Origin: Methanomassiliicoccales archaeon
Lineage (GTDB): Archaea > Thermoplasmatota > Thermoplasmata > Methanomassiliicoccales > JACIVX01
DNA length: 5,757 nucleotides
NCBI GenBank assembly: GCA_024464195.1
Contig: JANHAK010000092.1
Coordinates: 1-5,757 of the forward strand
Reading direction: 5' to 3'
In this document: piece by piece, positions 1 to 5,757 of the stretch
Layout: every line of letters starts with the position of its first letter
How positions within the stretch are numbered: the stretch's first letter is position 1
Translations under genes and position numbers: made by a program
Notes under the pieces: model-generated
The model's input: the letters and a program-made list of their open reading frames with translations, nothing else
What the model was told of the DNA's origin: nothing
The model's database searches: none

Positions 1-840
1 GGTGCGATTTTTGTTGGTTCAGAATCGCATCCGTATGCTGTTAAGCCAACAGGTACGGTTGTGGCGGAAGCGATCGAAGCCTCGCCTGGGCTGACTGCGG
101 CGGACTATGAGTTCGCATGCAAAGCGGGAACTGCCGCAATACAGACATGCATGGGAATGGTCGGAGCTGGTATGATCAAATACGGTGTCGCGATAGGAGT
201 AGACACATCACAAGGTGCACCGGGCGATGCGCTTGAATACGCTGCGTCTGCTGGTGGCGCCGCTTTCCTCATCGGTGCGAAGAAAATCATCGCAAAGATC
301 AACCGAACCTATTCCTACACGACCGACACACCTGATTTTTGGAGGCGGGAAGGGCAACCTTATCCCAGCCACGGTGGGCGATTTACCGGTGAACCGGCGT
401 ATTTCAAGCACATCATCAATTGCGGTAAGGAACTCATGAATCTCATTGGGTCTAAACCTGAAGACTATGACTATGCGGTTTTTCATCAACCGAATGGAAA
501 ATTTCCGGTGAGGGTTGCGAAACAGCTCGGGTTTACAGAGGAGCAAATTGAAACGGGACTGCTGACGCCTTTTATCGGAAATACATACAGCGGCTCTGTA
601 CCGCTCGGTATCGCTGCGATTCTCGATGTGGCGAAACCGCACGAACGGATCTTTGCAGTCGCATATGGGTCCGGTGCTGGCAGTGATGCTTTTGATATCA
701 CCGTCACACCCGAAATCCAACGGTTCCGCAGGGATGCGGCACCGACGGTCAGGCAACTCGTTGAAAACAAGAAATTCATCGACTATGCAACATACGCAAA
801 ATTCAAGGGCAAAATTCGTTTGGCTGGAGGGATGACATGA
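1..840 (+). CDS. Hydroxymethylglutaryl-CoA synthase, archaeal type (5'-truncated by the window edge)
   Basis: The enzyme condenses acetyl-CoA with acetoacetyl-CoA to give HMG-CoA, the second step of the mevalonate route to archaeal isoprenoid lipids, in the cytoplasm. The frame is open from base 1, so 279 C-terminal residues are visible; archaeal family members are about 350 long, so roughly 70 are missing upstream. Numbering from the first visible residue, the catalytic residues can be placed: Glu8 in GSESHPYAVKPT, the acyl-accepting Cys40 in FACKAGTA (codon 118-120) and His162 in VFHQPNGKFP (codon 484-486). GNTYSGS (from residue 193) and the glycine-rich YGSGAGSDAF (from residue 222) are also typical. 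The GTG at 61 is an internal Val, because conserved catalytic sequence lies upstream of it. The stop overlaps the thiolase start, and the order HMG-CoA synthase, thiolase, DUF35 is the common archaeal arrangement. All catalytic residues look intact. Family assignment is very secure. Confidence 0.96.
   Translation, partial: GAIFVGSESHPYAVKPTGTVVAEAIEASPGLTAADYEFACKAGTAAIQTCMGMVGAGMIKYGVAIGVDTSQGAPGDALEYAASAGGAAFLIGAKKIIAKINRTYSYTTDTPDFWRREGQPYPSHGGRFTGEPAYFKHIINCGKELMNLIGSKPEDYDYAVFHQPNGKFPVRVAKQLGFTEEQIETGLLTPFIGNTYSGSVPLGIAAILDVAKPHERIFAVAYGSGAGSDAFDITVTPEIQRFRRDAAPTVRQLVENKKFIDYATYAKFKGKIRLAGGMT
826..830 (+). promoter_or_regulatory. Shine-Dalgarno site for the thiolase gene
   Basis: GGAGG lies inside the last codons of HMG-CoA synthase, six bases before the ATG at 837. 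It supports that start and suggests translational coupling across the ATGA stop/start overlap. Confidence 0.8.
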
Positions 841-2003
841 GGGAAGTTGCGATTATTGGGATCGGTGATACTAAGTTTGGGGAATTGTGGGATTTGTCAT
901 TCAGAGAAATAGGAATTCAGGCTGGACTTGCAGCGGTTTATGATGCGAATCTTTCAGGGGACGAAATTGATGCGATTTATGTTGGCAACATGTCTGCTGG
1001 TCGTTATATTGAACAAGAACATGTTGGTGCGTTAATTGCCGATTATGCTGGTATGACAAGTAATCATATTCCAGCAACAAGGGTCGAAGCGGCGGGTGCG
1101 TCGGGAGGGCTTGCCCTTCGACAGGGATATCTTGCCGTTGCATCAGGTCTTCATGATATTGTGGTGGTCGGTGGTGCAGAGAAAATGACGGACGTCGGGG
1201 ATCTCAAAGCGATCGACATCCAGTCATCAGCAGCCGACCAGCAGTGGGAGTGCGCATTCGGAGCGACTTTCGCTTCACTTCACGCAATGATCGCGCGACG
1301 GCATATGCACGAATACGGGACAACGCGGGAACAAATTGCGCATGTTGCAGTCAAGAATCATAAACATGGTTCGCTAAATCCTAAAGCGCAGTTTCAAAAA
1401 GAAATCTCTCTTGATACTGTCTTAAGAGCGCCACCGGTTGCTGAACCACTTGGTGTCTTTGACTGCGCGCCGATTTCCGATGGCGGTGCGGCCGTTGTCC
1501 TTTGTGCGATGGAAAAGGCGAGAAAGTACACGGACACTCCAATCCGGATCATGGCTTCAGCGCAAGCTTCGGATACATTGGCGTTGCATCACAGATCGGA
1601 CATCTGCAGTTTCGAAGCAACGAGGGTTGCAGCTGAGAGGGCGTTCAAGCAAGCGGGTATTGAACCTAAGGATGTTGATATCGCGGAAGTTCATGATAAT
1701 TATACAATCAGCGAAATATTGGCGATCGAAGATCTTGGATTCTTCAAAAAAGGTGAAGGGGGGAAAGCAACGATCGAGGGTGAGACGGCGATTGGCGGAA
1801 AAATTGCAATCAACTCCTCTGGTGGGTTGAAGGCAAGAGGTGATCCAATTGGAGCGACTGGTGTTGCTCAAGTTGTTGAGATTGTTGCGCAGTTGAGGGG
1901 CGAAGCTGAAAGACGGCAAGTCAGTGGCGCAGAAATCGGATTAGCACATAATGTTGGTGGGACTGGTGCAACAGCGATTGTACATATCTTGGGGGTGGTG
2001 TGA
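837..2003 (+). CDS. SCP2/archaeal-type thiolase-family protein lacking the canonical nucleophilic cysteine
   Basis: The 388-residue protein has the full length and motif order of archaeal acetoacetyl-CoA thiolases, which normally condense two acetyl-CoA to supply HMG-CoA synthase. Recognisable stretches are the N-terminal VAIIGIGDTKFGELW, YVGNMSAG, the nucleophile-loop region at residues 82-92, FDCAPISDGGAAVVL, the SCP2-type HDNYT motif with His286, GGLKARGDPIGATG and the C-terminal AHNVGGTGAT with His371. Two catalytic positions deviate. The nucleophile loop reads VEAAGASGG with Gly87 (GGT, 1095-1097), where active relatives have Cys. The GHP motif reads GDP with Asp336 (GAT, 1842-1844). The His at the CxG position is, as I recall, usual for this archaeal group. 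The frame is intact and other motifs are well kept, so it does not look like a decaying gene. The ATG overlaps the upstream stop (ATGA) and follows GGAGG; the DUF35 gene follows one base after its stop. The fold and family are secure. Thiolase activity is doubtful: it may be a structural or CoA-binding subunit, or may catalyse different chemistry. Confidence 0.92.
   Translation: MREVAIIGIGDTKFGELWDLSFREIGIQAGLAAVYDANLSGDEIDAIYVGNMSAGRYIEQEHVGALIADYAGMTSNHIPATRVEAAGASGGLALRQGYLAVASGLHDIVVVGGAEKMTDVGDLKAIDIQSSAADQQWECAFGATFASLHAMIARRHMHEYGTTREQIAHVAVKNHKHGSLNPKAQFQKEISLDTVLRAPPVAEPLGVFDCAPISDGGAAVVLCAMEKARKYTDTPIRIMASAQASDTLALHHRSDICSFEATRVAAERAFKQAGIEPKDVDIAEVHDNYTISEILAIEDLGFFKKGEGGKATIEGETAIGGKIAINSSGGLKARGDPIGATGVAQVVEIVAQLRGEAERRQVSGAEIGLAHNVGGTGATAIVHILGVV
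1991..2000 (+). promoter_or_regulatory. Likely Shine-Dalgarno region deciding the TTG start of the DUF35 gene
   Basis: GGGGGTGGTG partly matches the archaeal GGAGGTGAT consensus. Its GGTG core ends seven bases before the TTG at 2005. It overlaps the last thiolase codons and supports the TTG over the in-frame ATG at 1951. Confidence 0.6.
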
Positions 2004-2004
2004 G

Positions 2005-2409
2005 TTGTCGACAGCTCGTTTCTGGCGTGAGAATCCAAGTAGATACAATCTGACGGCAGTTCGATGTGGTGTTTGCAAGAGAATCCTGTTCCCTCCGAGA
2101 TCGATTTGCCCCATTTGTCGGAGGAAAAGTGTTGGCAAGCTGGAAGAAATGAAATTGCGTGGTGAAGGGGAGATCTATTCTTTTTCGATTGTCTACGAAG
2201 CACCTTCACATCTCGACAAAATGAAGCCCTATGTTATCGCGATCGTGCAGATGGATGAAGGTGTAAGAGTCACTGGCCAGATTATCGACTGCGAACCATC
2301 GGACGTGAAAATTGGGATGCGTGTGCGAAGCACTCTCAGGAAACTCGGAGAAGACGGCGAATCAGGCATCATCCACTATGGCTACAAGTTCATACCTGTG
2401 AAATCGTGA
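2005..2409 (+). CDS. DUF35 zinc-ribbon/OB-fold protein, partner of thiolase and HMG-CoA synthase
   Basis: This 134-residue protein is a complete DUF35 (OB-fold, acyl-CoA-associated) member. Residues 1-20 are a short N-terminal helix region with the typical ARFWRENPSRYNL. Residues 21-38 form a rubredoxin-like zinc ribbon, Cys21-x2-Cys24-x10-Cys35-x2-Cys38. From about residue 48 to the end lies a beta-rich OB-fold (GEGEIYSFSIVYEAP, PYVIAIVQMDEGVRVTGQI, IHYGYKF). In the characterised archaeal complex this protein bridges thiolase and HMG-CoA synthase and helps form the shared CoA-binding site that channels acetoacetyl-CoA. I chose the TTG at 2005 because family members begin close to ARFW, a purine-rich site lies just upstream and the start is one base after the thiolase stop. 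The ATG at 1951 would add 18 atypical residues and overlap the thiolase by over 50 bases. All four zinc ligands are present. The family call is secure; the exact start is slightly less so. Confidence 0.93.
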   Translation: MSTARFWRENPSRYNLTAVRCGVCKRILFPPRSICPICRRKSVGKLEEMKLRGEGEIYSFSIVYEAPSHLDKMKPYVIAIVQMDEGVRVTGQIIDCEPSDVKIGMRVRSTLRKLGEDGESGIIHYGYKFIPVKS

Positions 2410-2421
2410 CTACCCAAATGG

Positions 2422-5400
2422 TCAGGATTTGGACTCGCGGGCCTCGATCTCGAAGGTACTTTCAAACTCGCAAGGTTCATCGGAGAGTGCAGGTTTACAG
2501 GTAAGTTCAAGCATGATTGGTATCACACCGCTTCTTCTCGGCAGAACCTCGAGATCTAGAGACACCTCTGTCTGGCCTTTCATCCATTCTATTACTAGCG
2601 GGCCTTTCACGTCAACATCGCCATGGAATTTTAGTGAGATGTCCCGTGCCATTGCAGTGCCATCATTGCGCAGTTTTATCCTAGCCTTTGTCCATTGATT
2701 TGCGATTGGTTCTTCGAGAAAATCGACATCGATTGCAATTTCTGGCATCAGCATTTCGATTTCACTTTCAAGCGACAGAATGGCTTCTTTCAAAGTTTCA
2801 ATCATGTGATCGATTTTTTCTGGCTCTTCTTTCTCAGCCTTGATTAGAACCTCTTTGTTCTTCTCGATCGGTATCCCCTTGCTGCTAGCTCTCTCGACGA
2901 GATGCGCGAGTGTCTCCTTCATTCTTTCAAATTCCCTGTATTTTTCGATTGAAATACCGATGCTCCTTTCAGCCTTCTCCAGCGCTTCGATTGCTTCTCT
3001 GTAATTTTCTTGATCAAGCATTTCTTTGGCAGTTGTGATAAAGAACTCGCTCAGTGATATTTCCTTTCCGGCTTTCCTCTCATTGTCAATCCTTTCTCGT
3101 AGCCTCGTGACCCTCTCTTCAATTTTATTGAACAAGAGTGATTTGGTCGCCTCAATTTTCTCCTCAATGTTTTCGAGATCCGATGTTTTGAGCTCTCCTG
3201 TCTCTATTTGACGAATGTCCGAACCTATTTGGAGAACATCCACTTCAGACGAGAACTGGCTAAGTAATTGGTAAAGGGAATTCAATTCTTTCATTTTTTC
3301 TTTCGCCAGCGAATCGAGCTCCGATGTTGCTTTAACAACTGCCCTCTGAGTCAGGAGAGCTGCCTTTTCAAATTCAAGTCCCCGGAGCGCTTCTTCTGCA
3401 GATCTAATAATCTCTGAGAGCTCATTGATATCCCGACCATTTTTCTTTAGAAGTTTGATCAGCTTCTCCGTCTTTTGAATTTCGTACATTCTTTTTTCAA
3501 AAGATTCGGTGATCGATCGCAGCTCTTCCGAACACCACATCGCAATTGCGAAAGCCTCTGAGAACGCGCCAGCTTTCATTTTTTCATCGGCTTGCGAAAG
3601 AAGCTTCTCCACATGGTCGATGTGAAGACCAGATTCCTTGGCCACCTTGGCTCTCTCCTTGACCTCAATAATTGTCTGAGCACTCATTTGTTTCTGCCGT
3701 CGAATTCTTTCAATCTCGCTTGAAAGATGATCGATCAACGCTTTGGCCTGTCGGAAACGCCATGTGTCTATCAAATGATCAAATTCATCAATTGATGACT
3801 TCGCAGTTTTTAGGTCAATGCCCTCAAGACCTTCTTTCTGGCAGAATTCCTCTATTCGTTTCAATTCATTCTTGATCTTATCCACGGCAAGCTGTGAAGC
3901 CTGCTCAGCTGCTTTTCTTGCCATTTCCGACGCAATGATGAACTTTCCAACATTCATGAGCTTCATCGATTGAGTTAGCGAGTTCCGCGCAGCAGCTACA
4001 TCGATGCCGAGCGATCCAACTTCGTCAATGATTTTCTCGGCAAGTTGAATGTGCTCGCGTGCCCTTCTCTCCAAAGCAACATTCTGATCGATCTCAGCTT
4101 TTGCGAGATCGAGAGCCTTGAGAGTATCATTAAATCGGCTTTCCCAAAGCAATTTTTCTGCTTTTTCTACAATCTGTTCGATACTTTTAACTTCTCGACC
4201 AGACTTCTTCGCACGCGCGATCTCCGATTTGAGACTCTCAATTCTCAAAGAAATCTCCCTGATCAGGCTTGTCGTCGCGACTCGTTCTGCCTCCCTCGCT
4301 GCATTGAGTGCGACAAGATATCGTCCTGCTTTCGCATTTGTCTCTGCATCACCAATCATTTTTTCGACTGGTGATGTCTCGAGGCCGATGCGCTTCATAA
4401 TAGAAATTAGGTCTTTGATCAGCGGTATTCTGCGTGTCGCAATGAACGGTGCAACGATTTTCTCAGTTTCGGCGTAACAATCATTTAGAATCACTTTTGC
4501 CTCATCGTACTTGCCAATCTCAAACAATCTCTTACCCTTTGTCAGTAATGCAATTGCCTCGCTGGTATCTTTGCCTTGTTCCCTTGCCTCCCTCAGTAAA
4601 CTCGAAATTTCGACGATCTTATCGTAAATCTCCGTATGAAGTGCTATCGTTTTTTCGAGCAATTCTCCCGCTTCTTTGATGATCCTAAACGCCTGGGTGA
4701 AATCTTTTGTATTGATTGCCAGTGACGCTTCCTCAGCTAGACGATCAATCTTTGAAACCTCAACACCATTTCGTCGAGCTGATCCGACTGAACGGATCAA
4801 TTTTGTTAATTCTCTTGTCAATTCGTCAACAACAACTGAACTTCCAAAATCGATGACATCAATCACGAGTTTAAATGATTCCGAGAAATCGCCATTATCA
4901 CGAAGTCGCTCAGCGCTCTTCAGTTTTTCAGAGAGGGTAATGCTCTCCGCACCGAGACGTCTCGCGAGGTCAAGCAAATCTCTCGCTTCCTGAATCTTAA
5001 TTGAAAGAGATTCCGCCTCACTTTTTCGAAGAGTCTCAATAACTGCCTGAGCGAGATCGTACGCCTTTTCAAGTTCTCCCTTTTCCAACGCCGCCCTTGC
5101 ATCCCCTATCATCGACTCTGCAGCGGAAACATCGAGATGGCCAGCTCGATTCTCTAGAAATCTCTGAGCTGATGTGATCATTCCCTTTGCAGCGAGCTTC
5201 ATTTTTTCATTGATCATTTCGTTACAACGCTTGATCGAGGCAGCCACCTCGATGTATTTTCCATCTTTAACTGTCTTGATGATCCCATCGAGCAAGGCAT
5301 GTTCCTCGGTGAGATCCGCACCCATTCTCATCGCCGTCGCGGCTTTCAATTCAAGTTCCATGACGGCTCTTGCGAAATACTCTTGAAGGGCTCTATGCGC

Positions 5401-5757
5401 TTCTTTTTGAGCTGCCCTCAGTTGTTCTGCGGCTGCGGTAAAATTCCGGGCAAGAACGAGTTCTCTAGAATTGTTCATTAGCTCTTTTGCCCTTTTCATA
5501 TCCACTGGGTAAACACTGCTCATCAAGAGAAGTTGCTTGGTTTTTGCGAGCTCCATTTCCACTTCTCTATGTCCTTCGAGTGCCTTCTCCAAGAACCCAT
5601 CTGCTTTGTGAACAAAATCGACCGCACTTTCAAATTCTCCGCTCTTAAATGAGCTTTTTGAAGACTCGAGGAGTTTTAACGGTTGGTCAAGATCAACACC
5701 CAATCTTTTCGCAAGAACAAGCTTGTTACGTAGTTTCGAAATAAGTCGTACAAGATA
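2422..5757 (-). CDS. Very long helical-repeat protein with C-terminal Ig/CARDB-like domain (N-terminus beyond the window)
   Basis: I do not recognise a named family. The frame is open from the right edge to the TGA at 2422-2424, giving 1111 visible residues with the N-terminus missing. A TTG at 5701-5703 could pass as a start, but residues before it continue the same repeat pattern, so it is almost certainly an internal Leu. Counting from the edge, residues 1-1000 form about 16 tandem units of 61-64 residues rich in Ala, Glu, Lys, Leu and Ile. Each appears to hold a long helix, a G-[IVL]-[DE]-[IVL] loop, a second helix, a TPR-like G-x-[FY]-x-x-A turn and a third helix. Residues 1001-1111 are beta-rich with almost no helical character. 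No hydrophobic membrane segment or nucleotide-binding motif is visible. SMC/Rad50-like proteins are unlikely because their ATPase C-lobe motifs are absent. The gene converges on the mevalonate unit with a 12-base gap and shows no functional link to it. An elongated cytoplasmic or envelope-associated scaffold is an inference. Confidence 0.9.
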   Translation of the reverse strand, partial: YLVRLISKLRNKLVLAKRLGVDLDQPLKLLESSKSSFKSGEFESAVDFVHKADGFLEKALEGHREVEMELAKTKQLLLMSSVYPVDMKRAKELMNNSRELVLARNFTAAAEQLRAAQKEAHRALQEYFARAVMELELKAATAMRMGADLTEEHALLDGIIKTVKDGKYIEVAASIKRCNEMINEKMKLAAKGMITSAQRFLENRAGHLDVSAAESMIGDARAALEKGELEKAYDLAQAVIETLRKSEAESLSIKIQEARDLLDLARRLGAESITLSEKLKSAERLRDNGDFSESFKLVIDVIDFGSSVVVDELTRELTKLIRSVGSARRNGVEVSKIDRLAEEASLAINTKDFTQAFRIIKEAGELLEKTIALHTEIYDKIVEISSLLREAREQGKDTSEAIALLTKGKRLFEIGKYDEAKVILNDCYAETEKIVAPFIATRRIPLIKDLISIMKRIGLETSPVEKMIGDAETNAKAGRYLVALNAAREAERVATTSLIREISLRIESLKSEIARAKKSGREVKSIEQIVEKAEKLLWESRFNDTLKALDLAKAEIDQNVALERRAREHIQLAEKIIDEVGSLGIDVAAARNSLTQSMKLMNVGKFIIASEMARKAAEQASQLAVDKIKNELKRIEEFCQKEGLEGIDLKTAKSSIDEFDHLIDTWRFRQAKALIDHLSSEIERIRRQKQMSAQTIIEVKERAKVAKESGLHIDHVEKLLSQADEKMKAGAFSEAFAIAMWCSEELRSITESFEKRMYEIQKTEKLIKLLKKNGRDINELSEIIRSAEEALRGLEFEKAALLTQRAVVKATSELDSLAKEKMKELNSLYQLLSQFSSEVDVLQIGSDIRQIETGELKTSDLENIEEKIEATKSLLFNKIEERVTRLRERIDNERKAGKEISLSEFFITTAKEMLDQENYREAIEALEKAERSIGISIEKYREFERMKETLAHLVERASSKGIPIEKNKEVLIKAEKEEPEKIDHMIETLKEAILSLESEIEMLMPEIAIDVDFLEEPIANQWTKARIKLRNDGTAMARDISLKFHGDVDVKGPLVIEWMKGQTEVSLDLEVLPRRSGVIPIMLELTCKPALSDEPCEFESTFEIEARESKS
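2425..2757 (-). other. C-terminal beta-rich domain (CARDB/Ig-like) of the repeat protein
   Basis: The last 111 residues switch abruptly from helical repeats to alternating hydrophobic strands: PEIAIDVDFL, WTKARIKLRNDGTA, ISLKFHGDVDVKG, VSLDLEVLPRRSGVIPI and a final FESTFEIEA. The N-x-G-x-A-x-x turn followed by a strand and a late P-x-x-SG-x-IP segment is typical of CARDB and related Ig-like beta sandwiches. Two Cys occur in the last strands, nine positions apart. The fold call is by pattern only, with no family search behind it. Such domains usually mediate protein or surface binding. Confidence 0.6.
2758..5757 (-). repeat. Sixteen tandem ~62-residue (about 186-base) coding repeats
   Basis: Hand alignment of the translated protein gives units at 5572-5757, 5380-5571, 5194-5379, 5008-5193, 4822-5007, 4636-4821, 4444-4635, 4255-4443, 4072-4254, 3880-4071, 3691-3879, 3502-3690, 3310-3501, 3127-3309, 2941-3126 and 2758-2940. 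Anchors are a G-hydrophobic-D/E-hydrophobic loop near unit position 20-24 (LGVDLD, GHLDVS, NGVEVS, SGLHID, NGRDIN, AGKEIS) and a G-x-[FY]-x-x-A turn near position 40-46 (GEFESA, GKYIEV, GKYDEA, GRYLVA, GAFSEA, ENYREA). Similarity is at protein level; the DNA copies are diverged, so duplication is old. Unit boundaries are uncertain by a few residues. Confidence 0.8.

Noticed and set aside
208..756. A 182-codon open frame on the minus strand inside HMG-CoA synthase
   Set aside because: It lies wholly antisense to a strongly conserved enzyme, has no recognisable motif or ribosome-binding site, and looks like a codon-use shadow.
837..2003. Thiolase gene as a pseudogene
   Set aside because: There is no frameshift or stop, it is full length, has well-conserved motifs around the altered positions and keeps tight operon spacing, so selection seems to act on it.
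1951..2004. ATG at 1951 as the start of the DUF35 protein
   Set aside because: It adds 18 residues unlike the family and overlaps the thiolase by more than 50 bases; the TTG at 2005 fits family length and the upstream purine-rich site.
4045..4477. Overlapping plus-strand open frames of 109 and 119 codons inside the repeat-protein gene
   Set aside because: Their Ser/Leu/Phe-rich translations are what antisense reading of Lys/Glu/Ala-rich helices yields; the minus-strand frame has clear repeat structure.
5701..5703. TTG as the start of the repeat protein
   Set aside because: The frame and the repeat pattern continue upstream to the window edge.
2422..5757. SMC, Rad50 or other coiled-coil ATPase
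   Set aside because: There is no Walker B/signature C-lobe at the C-terminus, which is instead a beta-rich domain; the helices are broken regularly by Gly-containing turns rather than forming continuous heptads.
2758..5757. CRISPR-like or DNA-level direct repeat array
   Set aside because: The periodicity is only in the protein; the DNA units are diverged and uninterrupted coding sequence.

Overview
The window reads as archaeal, gene-dense chromosomal DNA. The main evidence is a mevalonate-pathway block in the order found in many archaea: HMG-CoA synthase, then a SCP2-type thiolase, then a small DUF35 protein with a zinc ribbon and an OB-fold. Purine-rich Shine-Dalgarno sites, stop/start overlaps and a probable TTG start fit this. 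A lineage within or near the Thermoplasmatota is a guess from general style (moderate base composition, very long helical-repeat protein); no marker gene in the window settles it.

Layout. Bases 1-840 (+) hold the C-terminal 279 residues of HMG-CoA synthase, cut by the left edge but keeping its Glu, Cys and His catalytic residues. Bases 837-2003 (+) hold a complete 388-residue thiolase-family protein whose start codon overlaps the preceding stop. Bases 2005-2409 (+) hold the DUF35 protein, one base after the thiolase stop. These three genes look like one transcription unit. In characterised archaea the three proteins form a complex in which acetoacetyl-CoA made by the thiolase passes to HMG-CoA synthase through a shared CoA-binding site, with DUF35 bridging the two enzymes.

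The most striking observation is in the thiolase. The nucleophilic Cys position reads Gly (VEAAGASGG) and the GHP motif reads GDP, while the frame and the other family motifs are intact and the neighbouring HMG-CoA synthase keeps its catalytic triad. This may be a catalytically inactive or repurposed thiolase kept as a subunit of the HMG-CoA synthase complex.

Bases 2422-5757 (-) hold one very long convergent gene, open through the right edge, so its N-terminus is missing. The visible 1111 residues consist of about 16 tandem units of 61-64 residues, each apparently three helices with a TPR-like G-x-[FY]-x-x-A turn, followed by a roughly 110-residue beta-rich C-terminal domain resembling CARDB/Ig-like folds. 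No membrane segment is visible. It looks like an elongated helical scaffold of unknown role. The two convergent units are separated by only 12 bases with no evident terminator. No RNA genes, mobile elements or CRISPR arrays were seen, and no gene-free stretch exceeds 300 bases.
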